From the NCBI RefSeq assembly GCF_025359345.1, contig NZ_JANYGQ010000025.1:62001-126000 (forward strand): 64,000 nucleotides of DNA, in the 5' to 3' direction. The stretch's first letter is position 1. Each line of letters opens with the position of its first letter. This stretch comes from Mucilaginibacter sp. (GTDB lineage Bacteria; Bacteroidota; Bacteroidia; Sphingobacteriales; Sphingobacteriaceae). Shown one piece after another: positions 1 through 8,491 of the stretch. The notes beneath the pieces are model-generated. The model searched no databases and was not told the origin of the DNA. It saw only the letters and a list, made by a program, of their open reading frames with translations. The translations under genes and the position numbers were made by a program.

Positions 1-628
1 GCGATATAAATATCAGGCTCATATTACGCTCAGCCTTCAGCTTTAGCAATAATTCGATAATGGTCTTCTGCACAGTAACATCCAGTGCGGTAGTTGGCTC
101 ATCGGCAATTAATATTTCCGGGTTGCAGGATAGCGCCATGGCAATCATTACCCTTTGCTTTTGTCCGCCCGATATTTGGTGCGGGTAGCTGTCGAATATC
201 GCTTCTGGTCGTGGTAGCTGAACTTCATTGAAAAGGGCTATGGTTCTTTCTTTCGCCTCGGCTTTGCTTACCTTTAAGTGCAATTGAATGGCTTCGGTGA
301 TTTGGTACCCGCAAGTTAACACCGGGTTAAGCGACGTCATAGGTTCCTGGAAAATCATCGCCATCTGGTTACCACGGACGGCACGCATTTCGCTTTCGGG
401 AATACTACATAAACTATTGTTATTCAGTAAAATATGGCCACTTATTTCAGCCTGCTTTTTATCAAGTAAACGCATCAGCGCCAACGATGTTACCGACTTG
501 CCCGAACCTGATTCGCCGACTATGCCGATGGTTTCACCTTTTTTTAGGTTAAAAGAGATTCCTTTAACCGCTTCAAATAAACCGTTTTGAGTTTTAAATT
601 TTATTGAAAGGTTTTGTACCTGCAGCAT
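1..628 (-). CDS. ABC transporter ATP-binding protein (Dpp/Opp type), partial
   Basis: This reading frame starts at ATG 628 and runs off the left edge, so the C-terminus is missing. The translation begins MLQVQNLSIKFKTQNG and shows Walker A GESGSGKS (near 497-520), a Q-loop QEPMTSLNP, the signature ISGGQKQRVMIA, and Walker B EILIADEPTTALD. The QEPMTSLNP and signature wording is typical of the DppD/OppD ATPases that power oligopeptide or dipeptide import. The start codon overlaps the stop of the upstream exonuclease gene (TAATG), so the two genes are probably translationally coupled. The H-loop and the oligopeptide C-terminal domain lie outside the window, so substrate and partner permease cannot be judged. 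Confidence 0.9.
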   Translation of the reverse strand, partial: MLQVQNLSIKFKTQNGLFEAVKGISFNLKKGETIGIVGESGSGKSVTSLALMRLLDKKQAEISGHILLNNNSLCSIPESEMRAVRGNQMAMIFQEPMTSLNPVLTCGYQITEAIQLHLKVSKAEAKERTIALFNEVQLPRPEAIFDSYPHQISGGQKQRVMIAMALSCNPEILIADEPTTALDVTVQKTIIELLLKLKAERNMSLIFIS

Positions 629-1338
629 TATGTACCAACAATGGTTATGTGCTCGTCAGTAATCAGTTCCTCGCCGCGGTAGCGCCTTAGCAATTGTGCA
701 GTTGCCACTACATCTTTTTGGCAATAGGTGCTAATACGGTCGAGTTCATTATCAACCCAGTATACTTTACCGACCATGCTACCGTCGATATCATCTTTCG
801 GAGTCGGTATATTGAAGATAGCCGTAAGTAGGCTAAGCGATGTGTAATTTTTATAATCCCCGAATTTCCAGAGTTCCATGGTATCCAGGTGGTTTATTTC
901 CCAGGGTTTTTTGCCGGCAAGTTCCAGTTGGTTTGGTATCCGTACACCATTTACCAGCATACGGCGGCAGATGTACGGAAAATCAAACTCTTTGCCGTTA
1001 TGCGCACAAAGTATCAAGCTTGCCGGTTGGCCATTTAGCAAAGCAGAAAATTTCTCCAGTAACTCCTTCTCATCGTGCGATGCGATGGACTTTACCCTTA
1101 AGCCAACATTACGCCCATTGGTAAATATTCCCATCGATATACAGATGATCTTGCCAAACTCGGCCCAGATGCCGGCCCGCTCGTAAAATGCTTCAGCGGT
1201 TTCTTCCTTGCGCTGGTGCAACGTTTTAAGGTCCCAGAATTTTTGAAAGTGCTCCGGAACCTCGTCGAAACTTTTGTATTGCGGCACAGTTTCAATATCA
1301 AGTACCATCAGGTTATGAAGGTCGTATTGCTCGAGCAT
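628..1338 (-). CDS. 3'-5' exonuclease (DnaQ-like, PolB exo2 family)
   Basis: This 236-residue protein has the three exonuclease motifs of the DEDD superfamily: ExoI LDIETVP near residue 13, ExoII with AHNGKEFDFPYICRR near residue 115, and ExoIII YCQKDVVATAQLL near residue 207. The family (predicted 3'-5' exonuclease related to the proofreading domain of family B polymerases, often stand-alone in Bacteroidota) is expected to degrade single-stranded DNA ends in the cytoplasm in a metal-dependent way. No polymerase domain is attached. The stop overlaps the ABC ATPase start by one base. The physiological role is not known. Confidence 0.85.
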   Translation of the reverse strand: MLEQYDLHNLMVLDIETVPQYKSFDEVPEHFQKFWDLKTLHQRKEETAEAFYERAGIWAEFGKIICISMGIFTNGRNVGLRVKSIASHDEKELLEKFSALLNGQPASLILCAHNGKEFDFPYICRRMLVNGVRIPNQLELAGKKPWEINHLDTMELWKFGDYKNYTSLSLLTAIFNIPTPKDDIDGSMVGKVYWVDNELDRISTYCQKDVVATAQLLRRYRGEELITDEHITIVGT

Positions 1339-1374
1339 TTAGTAATGTTTGTTTTTTGAGGCAAGATAGTAAAT

Positions 1375-1409
1375 CAGTTGGCAGTTTGCAGTCGGCAGTG
1401 GACAGTTTT
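1375..1409. repeat. Five-copy heptanucleotide tandem repeat
   Basis: The intergenic stretch upstream of the exonuclease reads CAGTTGG, CAGTTTG, CAGTCGG, CAGTGGA, CAGTTTT: five consecutive 7-base units all starting CAGT. It lies in the 147-bp gap between the exonuclease start and the pbpC stop. No function can be assigned. Confidence 0.7.
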
Positions 1410-1485
1410 TAGTTGTGACGCGCTAAATTTACATTTAAACCATCCAATTCCGGTCATTAACTATTAACCATCGCCTATGAACTAA

Positions 1486-3876
1486 TCACTTAGCCAGCAC
1501 TTCGAACCCTATATGAACCGTATTACCATTCCCATCAACCAAGGTTAGCGTATGCTTGCCAGCGGGCGGGTTTAGCGCTATCTGATGAAAGTCTTTCGTT
1601 TCGCCTACATACTTATCGTCCAAATGCCAGAATATTTTTACACCTGCCACCCTGTGCGCTGCATTGAAAATAACCCTGCCGCGCGTGCCATCTGCTTCCA
1701 GCGGCACATAAATTTTAGCACCGTCTTTTGGGTAGATAACTTCCATCGGCTGGGCGCTTTCGCCCTGCACACAATCCGGCCGGAAAGGCGGCAGCACCCG
1801 GTATTGGTAATTTTTCGTTTTATAGTAATACTCCATCGATGGCGGCAGCACAAACCAGTTTTTGTTAACGATTTGGTTCGGCGGCACACAATTGCCTGTA
1901 ACCTGCCATTTACCATCGGCACTTAGATGTACCAATTGGTGATATGGGCAAACCTGCACTTTTAAGCCGCTCTTTGGCACCCACATATCGTCGGTATCAT
2001 CACAATACTGGCCTGCGCGGTAGCCGCTTTGGTGGCACACTTTAATTTTTACCATTTCACCAACCGGCATCTCAAACCAGTCACGGGTAACCGGCAGCAG
2101 CCTGAATATCTCGAAAAGGGCAGGGGCGGCGGTGTTTATCCCGGTAAGGTTTGGCCTGCCTTCGCCATCCGTATTACCCACCCAAACGCCCACAACATAT
2201 TTCGGCGTTATGCCAATCGCCCAGCCATCCCTGAAGCCAAAGCTGGTTCCCGTCTTCCAGGCAACCCGCTGGCTCGAGCTGAATTGTTGCCACAGCATTT
2301 CTTCACCGGGTCGCATCACTTCTTCCATGGCCTGCAATGTGTAATATATGGAACCCGCATCCAGCAGGCCTGCTTTTTCAAATTCAGGCTTCGGTTTTTC
2401 GCTTATATTATAAACAGGGTTATGGTAATCTGCCGGGTCATATTTGCCATTGTATTTGTTGTAGTGGTTCAACACCCGCGCCATATCAGCATAAGCGCCG
2501 GTTAGCTCCCAGAGTGTGTTTTCGCCGCCGCCTAAAATAAGTGATAGGCCATAATGATCGGCGGGTTTGGTTAGGGTGGTAATACCCATTTTATGAAGCG
2601 CGTCATAAAATCTTTCATACTTAAATTGCTGCAGCATTTTTACAGCCGGAACATTTAACGAGCGCGATAAGGCCCTCGATGCAGGTACAGCGCCATCATA
2701 ACCCAAATCAAAGTTCTCCGGGTGATAGCCGGCAATTTGTGTAGGTATATCAGGCATCAGGCTGTTTGGCAGCAACAGGCCGTCGTGCAGCATGTTGGCG
2801 TACAATATCGGTTTTAAGGTGCTGCCGGGGCTACGCGGCGCATCAACTACATCCACATCGCTTTCCATCTCGGGGTCTTCGGGGTGTGCTATGTTACCTG
2901 CGTAGGCCAGTGCCGCCCCCGTTTCCACGTCAAGCACCACCGCAGCTATATTATTTACATGGTTCGACTTTAATACCTGGTGGTGCCGCTCCAATATTTC
3001 ATTTATTTGTTGTTGCAAGGCTGAGCGTATGCTGGTTTTAAGCCGGGTGTCGCCATGGGTGTTATTCTTATGGTCGGTTTTAAAACGCTGCAGCAGGTGC
3101 GGGGCAAGCTGCGGTAAGGGCACGGGTCTGTCGGGCACGGGTTCAAATTTTGCCAGTGCCGCTGTGGTTGAATCAATTATGTTTTGCTGATAGAGCTTAT
3201 CGAGCAGCAGGTTTCTCTTTTTTAAAAGAATTTGCCTGTTCTTACCCGGATGCACCAGCGACGGCGAATTTGGCAATACCGCCATCGTCGCCATTTCGCC
3301 CCATGACAACTTATCAGGGCTGCGCCCAAAATATCGCCAAGACGCTGCATCCAACCCGATAACATTGCTGCCGAAAGGGGCATTGCTGGCATAAAGTGAC
3401 AGTATTTCCTCCTTGCTATAACCAACCTCCAGCCTCACAGCCATAAATATGTCACTTATTTTGTTCCAGATGTTGCGTTTATGCTTGGTGGCCAGCCTGA
3501 TTACCTGCATTGTAATGGTGCTGCCTCCGCTTGTTACTTTTTTCGAACGGAAGTTTTGTTTAATAGCCCTGCCCATTGCAAGCGCGTCAAAACCGGGATG
3601 GCGCATAAAGCGTTTATCCTCAAAGGCAATAATACACTGCTTAAACTTTTCGGGCACATTAGCGTTTGGCGGGAAGCGCCATTGGCCATCAGTAGCGATG
3701 GAGGCGCCAAGCAACTGGCCATCGGCATCATCAATAACATACGACGTTGGGCTGTTAAATAGTGGCTTGGGTAAACAAAACCAGAACACGATAAACAAAG
3801 CCAATAAAAACGCGAGTATTATTATTACTTTTGGTTTTTTAAGAAAAGTTTTTAGTCGATTTAAACCCAGTCGCAT
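1486..3876 (-). CDS. pbpC: Penicillin-binding protein 1C
   Basis: A 796-residue bifunctional peptidoglycan synthase anchored by one N-terminal membrane helix (about residues 16-35). The GT51 transglycosylase domain shows EDKRFMRHPGFD and GGSTITMQ. The transpeptidase domain shows the SxxK nucleophile in SPGSTLKP (about residue 350), an SxN motif in SRSLNVP, and KTGTS (about residue 542). A C-terminal BiPBP_C beta domain (about 700-793) is the mark of PbpC rather than PBP1A/1B. It polymerises and cross-links glycan strands in the periplasm. No alpha2-macroglobulin gene, the common partner of pbpC, is visible beside it. The start is 8 bp from the divergent GT2 gene. Confidence 0.95.
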   Translation of the reverse strand: MRLGLNRLKTFLKKPKVIIILAFLLALFIVFWFCLPKPLFNSPTSYVIDDADGQLLGASIATDGQWRFPPNANVPEKFKQCIIAFEDKRFMRHPGFDALAMGRAIKQNFRSKKVTSGGSTITMQVIRLATKHKRNIWNKISDIFMAVRLEVGYSKEEILSLYASNAPFGSNVIGLDAASWRYFGRSPDKLSWGEMATMAVLPNSPSLVHPGKNRQILLKKRNLLLDKLYQQNIIDSTTAALAKFEPVPDRPVPLPQLAPHLLQRFKTDHKNNTHGDTRLKTSIRSALQQQINEILERHHQVLKSNHVNNIAAVVLDVETGAALAYAGNIAHPEDPEMESDVDVVDAPRSPGSTLKPILYANMLHDGLLLPNSLMPDIPTQIAGYHPENFDLGYDGAVPASRALSRSLNVPAVKMLQQFKYERFYDALHKMGITTLTKPADHYGLSLILGGGENTLWELTGAYADMARVLNHYNKYNGKYDPADYHNPVYNISEKPKPEFEKAGLLDAGSIYYTLQAMEEVMRPGEEMLWQQFSSSQRVAWKTGTSFGFRDGWAIGITPKYVVGVWVGNTDGEGRPNLTGINTAAPALFEIFRLLPVTRDWFEMPVGEMVKIKVCHQSGYRAGQYCDDTDDMWVPKSGLKVQVCPYHQLVHLSADGKWQVTGNCVPPNQIVNKNWFVLPPSMEYYYKTKNYQYRVLPPFRPDCVQGESAQPMEVIYPKDGAKIYVPLEADGTRGRVIFNAAHRVAGVKIFWHLDDKYVGETKDFHQIALNPPAGKHTLTLVDGNGNTVHIGFEVLAK

Positions 3877-3884
3877 TTATTGGA

Positions 3885-4607
3885 ATGAAGATAGGAAAGT
3901 TATCAATTATTATCCCCGCTTACAACGAAGGTAATACGATACATTTAATTTTAGATAAAATTAAGGCCGTTAACCTTATTGAGGATATTCAAAAAGAGGT
4001 AATTATTGTAAACGATTTTTCATCTGACCATACCGAACAAGCTGTCCAAGACTATCAGCAAAACAACCCCGATCTGCCAATCAGCTACTACAAGCACGAA
4101 CACAATAAAGGCAAAGGTGCCGCATTGCACACTGGCATATCCAAAGCGACAGGCGAATACCTTATTATACAGGATGCCGATTTGGAATATGATCCCGCCG
4201 AATATAACGACTTACTAAAACCCGTTTGTGCCGGCTTTGCCGATGTGGTTTATGGCTCCCGCTTTATGGGCAGCAACCCCCACCGTATCCTTTTTTTCTG
4301 GCACACCATTGGCAACCGCTGGTTAACATTTGCATCAAACATGTTCAGCAACCTTAACCTTACGGATATGGAAACCTGTTACAAGCTGTTTGACACCAAA
4401 CTCATCCAGTCCATAAAACTAATAGAGCAGCGCTTCGGCTTTGAGCCTGAAGTTACCCAGAAAATTGCCCGCGTACCGAAAATTCGTATTTATGAAGTTG
4501 GTATATCTTACTATGGCCGTACCTATGAAGACGGTAAAAAAATAGGCTGGAAAGATGGCGTGCGCGCTATTTATTGTATCCTGAAATACGGACTGTTTAA
4601 GGCTTAA
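3885..4607 (+). CDS. GT2 glycosyltransferase, DPM1/polyprenyl-phosphate type
   Basis: This 240-residue GT-A glycosyltransferase begins KLSIIIPAYNEGNTI and contains the nucleotide and metal motif QDADLEYDP (about residue 95). Family members transfer a sugar such as mannose or glucose from a nucleotide sugar to a polyprenyl phosphate on the inner face of the cytoplasmic membrane. It lacks the two C-terminal membrane helices of the GtrB type and looks like the soluble DPM1 type. It starts only 8 bp from pbpC, so its promoter must lie inside pbpC; a perfect -7 box TACTTTTG at 3826-3833 is a candidate, though no -33 box is evident. Donor and acceptor are not determined. Confidence 0.85.
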   Translation: MKIGKLSIIIPAYNEGNTIHLILDKIKAVNLIEDIQKEVIIVNDFSSDHTEQAVQDYQQNNPDLPISYYKHEHNKGKGAALHTGISKATGEYLIIQDADLEYDPAEYNDLLKPVCAGFADVVYGSRFMGSNPHRILFFWHTIGNRWLTFASNMFSNLNLTDMETCYKLFDTKLIQSIKLIEQRFGFEPEVTQKIARVPKIRIYEVGISYYGRTYEDGKKIGWKDGVRAIYCILKYGLFKA

Positions 4608-5124
4608 AAAAATAGGCAGTTTATCTGCTGCAGGGCCCACGTTGAGTGGCCCCCGCGGAAACGGATGAAACAGTTGATACCACTAAATTATTTTACCTGC
4701 CTTCTGCCACATTACTGTGGTGGCCTTACGCTGCGCAACCGGTTATCAGCCCAGTCGGCGCCGAAGAGGAGAAAAAGAAGATAAGAAGCTTATACCTTTA
4801 GCTGCTATTTTTGGCTGATTCTATTTGAGCATACCGTTAAACATTGTATGAAATTTAAAAATCCCCCGGTTAGGGGGAAAATGGGCTTGCATGAAAGATT
4901 TATTTTTACATCGCCATATTATTTTACCTAAATAATAAGGTCAGTTAATAGTTAATCTAAAAAGTCATTGGCGCAAGGCGAATGACTTTTTTGTTTATTT
5001 ACTAAAACTTAATATAAAAATAACGGATACTGGTTAATACACTCATATTCACTTGTATTATTAGTTATAAATATGAAAATAATTAAGCTGTGAGTTTAAA
5101 GAGCATCAGTCCTTGCAATAAAAT
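4608..5124. other. Intergenic gap before the capsule locus
   Basis: No gene is supported here. It contains a short GC hairpin at 4862-4878 (TCCCCC / GGGGGA) without a T-run, and a terminator-like hairpin at 4959-4992 listed separately. It is otherwise AT-rich. Confidence 0.6.
4959..4992 (+). terminator. Intrinsic terminator-like hairpin upstream of capsule promoter
   Basis: Arms AAAAGTCATT and AATGACTTTT flank an 11-base loop (GGCGCAAGGCG), followed by a T-run. It lies 350 bp after the GT2 stop and 130 bp before the capsule promoter, so it probably insulates the capsule operon from read-through. It could also be the end of an unrecognised small RNA. Confidence 0.55.
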
Positions 5125-5156
5125 TTTGTGGGTTTACTTAAAAATATCTACTTTCG
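5125..5156 (+). promoter_or_regulatory. Bacteroidota-type promoter of the capsule operon
   Basis: A -33 element TTTG at 5125-5128 and a -7 element TACTTTCG at 5149-5156 (one mismatch to TAnnTTTG) are separated by 20 bases. The predicted transcription start is about 5163, giving a leader of about 45 nt before the wza ATG at 5208. Confidence 0.6.
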
Positions 5157-5207
5157 CGCCGCATTGTTATTTGAAAGAATAACCATACATCTATCCAAAT
5201 ATAAACC

Positions 5208-6017
5208 ATGAGAAGAAAACAATACCTGAAAATATTTTTGTTTCTGGCATTCATAATTGGCGCTACTTCGTGTATCGATCAAAAGAAATATATCTATTTT
5301 CAAAAAAATGCAAATCAATCAGACACAATTAGCGTAGCACAGGCTTATGTACCTAAAATACAGACTGGAGATATTCTAGCAATTACTATAGGTTCATTAA
5401 ACCCTGCGGCAAGCAGCTTTTTCAACCCCTTTTCAACGAGTGCGGCAGTACCTGATAACACTTCAGCAAACGGGGCTCCAAGTACAGGTGCGGTATCAGC
5501 GCCGTCATCGGTAGGGAATTTGGTTGATGCCGCAGGTGTGATCGAGATTCCTATTGTTGGGTTGGTTAAAGTTGCCGGGCTTACAACTTCTGAAGCCAGG
5601 GATACAATTAAAAACAAGCTGAAGTTTTACTTAAAAGAACCCACAGTAAATGTGCGTTTCTTAAACTACAAAATATCTGTAATGGGAGAAGTAATGCACC
5701 CCTCAGTATATGTTATTCCTAATGAACGGGTTTCACTGCCCGAGGCCATTAGCATGGCCGGCGATCTTACACCTTTTGCCAAACACGAGAATTTATTGGT
5801 GATAAGAGACAACAACGGCAAAAAAGAATTTGGCCGGGTTGACTTAAACAGCAGAGAGATATTTACTTCCCCTTATTATTACTTGCATTCAGGCGATATT
5901 GTTTATGTTGAACAAACAAAAACAAAAGCTCAGCAAAATGATCCTACCCTGAGGCTGCTGCCAATAATTCTCAGCTCACTTGCAGCATTACTTTTACTTG
6001 TCTACAGGATTAAATAA
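5208..6017 (+). CDS. wza: Polysaccharide export outer-membrane lipoprotein (Wza type)
   Basis: This 269-residue protein has a lipoprotein signal peptide ending at ATSC (Cys22), then a polysaccharide export (Poly_export) domain, an SLBB domain (about 150-240), and a C-terminal hydrophobic segment LLPIILSSLAALLLLVY. Wza forms the octameric channel that carries capsule or exopolysaccharide across the outer membrane. A serine/alanine-rich insert at about residues 75-105 is not typical. It is the first gene of the capsule locus, 31 bp ahead of wzc, its expected inner-membrane partner. Confidence 0.93.
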   Translation: MRRKQYLKIFLFLAFIIGATSCIDQKKYIYFQKNANQSDTISVAQAYVPKIQTGDILAITIGSLNPAASSFFNPFSTSAAVPDNTSANGAPSTGAVSAPSSVGNLVDAAGVIEIPIVGLVKVAGLTTSEARDTIKNKLKFYLKEPTVNVRFLNYKISVMGEVMHPSVYVIPNERVSLPEAISMAGDLTPFAKHENLLVIRDNNGKKEFGRVDLNSREIFTSPYYYLHSGDIVYVEQTKTKAQQNDPTLRLLPIILSSLAALLLLVYRIK

Positions 6018-6048
6018 ATAATATTAACTAACAGGATATTTTCAATCG

Positions 6049-8436
6049 ATGGATGCTAATAATGATTACAGCGTTGTAACCGAAGACGCGAAAGAGATAA
6101 ATTTAAGAGAAATTATATTTAAATATCTGCACCATTGGAAGTGGTTTTTATTATCACTAATTATATTCCTTGCGCTGGGCTTTGTTTATATTAGAATTTC
6201 TACACCACTATATCAAATTGAAACTGATTTATTAATAAAGCAGGACAAAAATAACCCGACCGGTAGCAGCGATGATATATTGAAGAGTCTGGACCTTTTT
6301 TCATCAGACAAGGTAATAGATAACGAGGTGCAAATCCTTAAATCTTATACGTTGATGGAAAAAGTTGTTAAAACTTTAGGGCTAGAGGTTTCATATTATT
6401 TAAGTGGTAACGCAAGAAAGTTCCCCATTTATGAGCACCTTCCATTTCGTGCCGAACTGTTAAAATCAAACATTAACAGCTACTCTGATTTTTTAAAAAT
6501 CAAAATTTTGAATGCTAATGAAGGAGAAATTGACGGCAAAAAATTTAAAATAAACAACCCGGTTCAAACGGAATTTGGCCTGGTGTTGATAAGGGCAGAG
6601 CAAATTGATCCTAAATATTTCAATAACGAAATTCAAATAAAATTCAACGACTTGCCCACCTTATACCAGGATTATAGTAAATTATTAAACATCAACCCTG
6701 TAAGTAAGGACGGTACCGTACTTATTATCACTTACCAGGATGCTATACCGAAGCGTGGTGAAGACATTTTAAACAGGCTTGTACTTGAATATAATAATGC
6801 AGCTGTCGCCGATAAAAATCAAGTTACTGCAAGCACGTTGAACTTCATTCAGACGAGGTTGACCAAATTAGCCGAAGAATTAGGATCGGCAGAGGCAAAC
6901 GTAGAGACATACAAGTCAAGTAATCGCATAACTGACATTAGTGCACAATCGCAGGTATTTATGCAGAGTGTGCAGGAAAATGACGCGCAGCTAAGCAAGG
7001 TGAACATCCAGCTCAGTGTTTTGCATAACCTTGAAGGCTACGTTCATTCCACAAAAGAATCGCCTGATAAATTGCCATCCATGCTGGGTATTGATGATCC
7101 TACGCTACTTGGTTTGGTGAGCAATTTGGGCCAGTCTCAACTCAAAAAACAAAGCTTATTAACCACAGTTCCTGAAACAAACCCGATTGTTCACTCAATT
7201 AACGATCAGATCGATGCGCTGAAAACGGCTATCGCCCAATCAGTTCAGAATTTAAAAGCCGGCCTGTCTGTTACCAAACAGCAACTTGAAAACAAAAACC
7301 GCCAGTTTGAATCTGTTATTAAGCAAGTTCCTTCAAAAGAGCGTGGTTTATTGGATGTAATGCGGCAGCAGGATATTAAAAGTACGCTATTTAACTTTTT
7401 GCTGCAAAAACGCGAGGAACAGGAATTGTCGTTGGCGTCGACGCTGGCTGACAGCCGTACAGTTGATGTAGCCCGGAGTACACCAATGCCTGTAAAGCCA
7501 GTTAAGCCATTGATTATTATTGTGTTCTTTGCGCTTGGCTTGGTGGTACCAGTTAGCGTAATATATTTGCGCGAAACGCTAAATAACAAAATTGTAAGAC
7601 GATCAGATATTGAGAAATTAACAAAGGTACCTGTATTAGCGGAGATTGCTCACTCAGACGAATCCATCCCTCTTATAACTGTCGAGAAACCCCGCTCAAT
7701 GGTATCTGAGCAAATCAGGGCGTTGCGTACCAACTTACAGTTCATCAGTTCGGACCAGGAACATAAAGTATTACTGTTTACTTCGGGCACAAGCGGCGAA
7801 GGTAAATCATTCGTGTCATTAAATCTTGGCGCCAGCTTAGCAATGTCGGGCAAAAAAGTTGTTATTCTTGAGCTCGATCTTAGAAAGCCAAAATTGCACA
7901 TGGCATTAAAAATGGATAATGATAAAGGGCTTTCCAATTATTTGATAACGAATTATAGGTATGATAAGGTTATTAGGGAAATTCCTCAGCAAGAAAATTA
8001 TCATATAATTACAAGTGGGCCAATTCCACCTAATCCAGCTGAGCTATTGACAAACGGCCGAATAGAATCTCTGATTAAAGATTTAAAAGAAGATTTCGAT
8101 TTTGTGATTATTGATGCCCCGCCGGTTGGATTAGTTACCGATGCACAAATTTTGGGTCAATATGCCAATGCGACCATGTTTATTGTAAGACACAATTACA
8201 CTTTCAAGAGCCAGGTATTATTAATTGATGAACTTTATAAGAAAAGGAAATTCCAGAATTTAAATATCGTATTTAACTCTATAGATTATTCTAAAGGTGC
8301 TTACGGCTATGGTTACGGTTATGGCTACGGTTATGGTTATGGTTATGGCTATGGCTACGGTGGCGGTTATTACCACGAGGACAAGCCTGCCAAGGTTAGC
8401 TTTTTGAAAAAACTTTTTCAAAAAAGGAAGAAGTAG
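6049..8436 (+). CDS. wzc: Wzc-like chain-length regulator / BY-type tyrosine autokinase
   Basis: A 795-residue co-polymerase: a Wzz domain between two membrane helices (about 31-50 and 487-507), a long periplasmic coiled-coil region, and a cytoplasmic BY-kinase domain. Walker A is GTSGEGKS (about 582), Walker A' is ILELDLRKP, and Walker B is FVIIDAPP (about 685). It controls chain length and export through cyclic autophosphorylation of a C-terminal tyrosine cluster. Here that cluster is extreme: ten consecutive Tyr-Gly dipeptides, then GG and YY (residues about 752-775), instead of the usual scattered tyrosines. A cognate phosphatase (Wzb or PHP type) is not in the window. Confidence 0.95.
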   Translation: MDANNDYSVVTEDAKEINLREIIFKYLHHWKWFLLSLIIFLALGFVYIRISTPLYQIETDLLIKQDKNNPTGSSDDILKSLDLFSSDKVIDNEVQILKSYTLMEKVVKTLGLEVSYYLSGNARKFPIYEHLPFRAELLKSNINSYSDFLKIKILNANEGEIDGKKFKINNPVQTEFGLVLIRAEQIDPKYFNNEIQIKFNDLPTLYQDYSKLLNINPVSKDGTVLIITYQDAIPKRGEDILNRLVLEYNNAAVADKNQVTASTLNFIQTRLTKLAEELGSAEANVETYKSSNRITDISAQSQVFMQSVQENDAQLSKVNIQLSVLHNLEGYVHSTKESPDKLPSMLGIDDPTLLGLVSNLGQSQLKKQSLLTTVPETNPIVHSINDQIDALKTAIAQSVQNLKAGLSVTKQQLENKNRQFESVIKQVPSKERGLLDVMRQQDIKSTLFNFLLQKREEQELSLASTLADSRTVDVARSTPMPVKPVKPLIIIVFFALGLVVPVSVIYLRETLNNKIVRRSDIEKLTKVPVLAEIAHSDESIPLITVEKPRSMVSEQIRALRTNLQFISSDQEHKVLLFTSGTSGEGKSFVSLNLGASLAMSGKKVVILELDLRKPKLHMALKMDNDKGLSNYLITNYRYDKVIREIPQQENYHIITSGPIPPNPAELLTNGRIESLIKDLKEDFDFVIIDAPPVGLVTDAQILGQYANATMFIVRHNYTFKSQVLLIDELYKKRKFQNLNIVFNSIDYSKGAYGYGYGYGYGYGYGYGYGYGGGYYHEDKPAKVSFLKKLFQKRKK
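8302..8373 (+). repeat. TAY-GGN repeat encoding the Tyr-Gly tail of Wzc
   Basis: Ten TAY-GGN hexamers in a row, followed by GGC GGT TAT TAC, encode 12 tyrosines in 24 codons. Third-base variation (TAC/TAT, GGC/GGT) shows selection on the protein, though the near-repeat could still slip and vary in copy number. Confidence 0.9.
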
Positions 8437-8491
8437 AATTTTATTAATATTTACTACAAGAATTTCTCTGTTACCAGGATAAATTAAAAAT

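Noticed and set aside
4862..4878. CCCCC/GGGGG hairpin as a terminator
   Set aside because: No T-run on either side.
8302..8373. Repeat considered as CRISPR or intergenic satellite
   Set aside because: It is in frame in wzc with synonymous variation and no spacers.
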